Below are positions 49,379-50,295 of a stretch of 50,295 bases of DNA, in pieces. Location: assembly GCA_900320225.1 (NCBI GenBank), contig ONRL01000045.1, positions 1-50,295 of the forward strand, given 5' to 3'. The notes beneath the pieces were generated by a model. That model ran no database searches, was not told the DNA's origin, and saw nothing but the letters and a program-made list of their open reading frames with translations. This stretch comes from an uncultured Lentisphaerota bacterium. Its GTDB lineage: Bacteria > Verrucomicrobiota > Kiritimatiellia > RFP12 > UBA1067. The translations under genes were made by a program, and so were the position numbers. How positions within the stretch are numbered: the first letter of the stretch is position 1; the number at the start of each line of letters is the position of its first letter.

Positions 49379-50295
49379 TGTCCTTTTCCCTTCAACCGTG
49401 TTTCAAGCGCCTTGTTGACGGGCCCGCCGACCGTCCGGCCCAGTTCGTAGTATTCCCGCGCCGCTTCGAGGTCGCCGTTTTGCTGTATCAGCAAGTTCGC
49501 GAGATTGTAGTACGGGAGATACGACCGCGGATGCGCGCGCATCGCCCGCTCCAGAGTCCGCTGCGCCGCATAATAGCTCTTCGTGCCCGCCTGCGCGGCC
49601 GCACGCAACAGCAAGGCGTTCAGGTCCTTCGGACGCTCGTGCAACATCGACTCCAACAACACGTCCGCCGCCGCGTAGTCCTGCGCGCGCAGATCCGACA
49701 TCGCCTGCGCAATGCGTCCGCTCCAATCCGCCGGCAACGGCACGGGCTTCTTTTCCTCGGGCGGGGACAGAGGTTTCTTTTCCTCGGGCGGAGGAGTCGG
49801 CTTGGCCTCTTCCTTCGGCGGGGGCGCCGGCTTGGCTTCTTCTTCCTTCTTGCTTCTTCTTCCTTCTTCGGCGGAACTGGTTTTGCCTCTTCCTTTTCCG
49901 TCGTCGGGGGCGCCTGTTTTGTTTCTTCCTTCGACGAGGCCTGGACAGGTGTTTTTTCCTCGTCCTCCTCGTCCGCGAAACCATGGAGTTTTTCCCAGCG
50001 CTTCTGCAGCTCGGTCGTGTCCGTGACGGACACGGGGCGCACGTTTTCATTGACCTGCGCAAAGCGGATGGCGTCGATGGCCGCCATGCAGGTCGCTCGG
50101 CGGAGACGGAGCGGCGCGAACTCGGAACTCTCGGCGCGATCGGGGTGCTCGGCCTCCACCCGGTCGAGCTCACCGAGCGCGAGACGATAGTTCTCAATCG
50201 CCTTTTCCGAATCCCCGTTCAGCGACGCGTCCTGCGCAAGTTCGATGTAGTCGTTCGCCGGTTCGAGCAGACGGTGCAGGCGCGGCGGCGCATTC
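49375..50295 (-). pseudogene. TPR protein with charged linker, frameshifted by 17-bp duplication (N-terminus beyond right edge)
   Basis: From the right edge the frame reads TPR-like text (LNGDSEKAIENYRLALGELD), then a Glu/Lys/Pro linker (TEKEEAKPVPPKKEEEA). At 49835-49868 a 17-bp unit is duplicated exactly, shifting the frame into Arg-rich text. With one copy removed the linker continues as AKPAPPPKEEAKPTPP into DWSGRIAQAMSDLRAQDYAA and more TPR units to the stop at 49375. The protein may be a periplasmic scaffold for the downstream LolA-like protein. Phase-variable expression by slippage, or an assembly error in the repeat, are both possible. Confidence 0.78.
49835..49868 (-). repeat. 17-bp exact tandem duplication
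   Basis: Two adjacent copies of GCTTCTTCTTCCTTCTT (plus strand) at 49835-49851 and 49852-49868. Seventeen is not a multiple of three, so it breaks the TPR frame. Confidence 0.9.

Noticed and set aside
1-50295. tRNA, rRNA, integrase or prophage signals
   Set aside because: No cloverleaf, rRNA core sequence, recombinase or phage structural motif was recognised.

Overview
The window is GC-rich (by eye well over 60 %) and densely coded. It looks like a Gram-negative bacterium of the PVC superphylum, perhaps a polysaccharide-degrading Kiritimatiellota- or Verrucomicrobia-like lineage. That assignment is inference. It rests on lpxC- and LolA-type envelope genes together with HzsA-like two-haem-site proteins, Tat-exported Gfo/Idh and GH20-like proteins, a DUF1080 protein, SSF symporter, GH39, GH26 and CE15 enzymes, and a giant YD-repeat protein. 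I found no rRNA, tRNA, CRISPR array, transposase or integrase.

Layout. (1) 1-6366, minus: a very large YD/RHS-repeat protein cut by the left edge, preceded by a small exported protein. (2) 6375-14228, minus: GH39-phosphodiesterase fusion, GH20-like protein, galactonate dehydratase, HzsA-like protein and a broken alcohol dehydrogenase/sugar kinase remnant. (3) 14229-14421: a regulatory gap, then mtnA on the plus strand. (4) 15427-21633: a Gfo/Idh oxidoreductase (minus) and a plus-strand set of CE15-like esterase, HtrA-like lipoprotein protease and pseudoprotease. (5) 21635-29180, minus: a catabolic operon with DUF1080 protein, Fe-alcohol dehydrogenase, sodium symporter, sialidase-like protein, a TIM-barrel hydrolase with a frameshift, and a DapA/NanA-type aldolase. 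(6) 29332-34331: a GH26 mannanase, an unrecognised membrane protein, and a HAD-FAD oxidoreductase fusion. (7) 34396-39798, minus: anti-sigma factor, ECF sigma factor, CvpA and TPR lipoprotein in an overlapping block, then YibE/F and alkaline phosphatase. (8) 39820-50295, minus: tyrA, icd, lpxC, a thioredoxin-like protein, murC, AsmA-like protein, two CNNM/CBS proteins, LolA-like protein and a TPR protein, probably largely co-transcribed.

Three things stand out. First, the YD-repeat locus is peppered with short perfect hairpins in about three sub-families, separated by loop and tail sequence. They lie in one orientation and one reading phase, so they are read through as peptides. They resemble, in behaviour, the Rickettsia palindromic elements; copies also occur elsewhere in the window. 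Low-complexity word inserts share the same gene. Second, an unusual number of genes carry small lesions: a missing catalytic-His segment in galactonate dehydratase, a 7-nt deletion in icd, a 17-bp tandem duplication in the TPR gene, two other frameshifts, and a deletion that welded an alcohol dehydrogenase to a sugar-kinase tail. Real decay and assembly error cannot be separated from one sequence. Third, several genes have an extended -10 box (TGGTATAAT-like) only 6-10 nt before the ATG, pointing to leaderless transcripts.

In region (5) transport, sugar release, aldol cleavage and NAD-linked oxidoreduction sit in one operon, so uptake and catabolism of a keto-deoxy or sialic-acid-like sugar is a reasonable inference. 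Galactonate dehydratase and the lost sugar kinase and dehydrogenase in region (2) suggest a second, possibly decaying, sugar-acid route.
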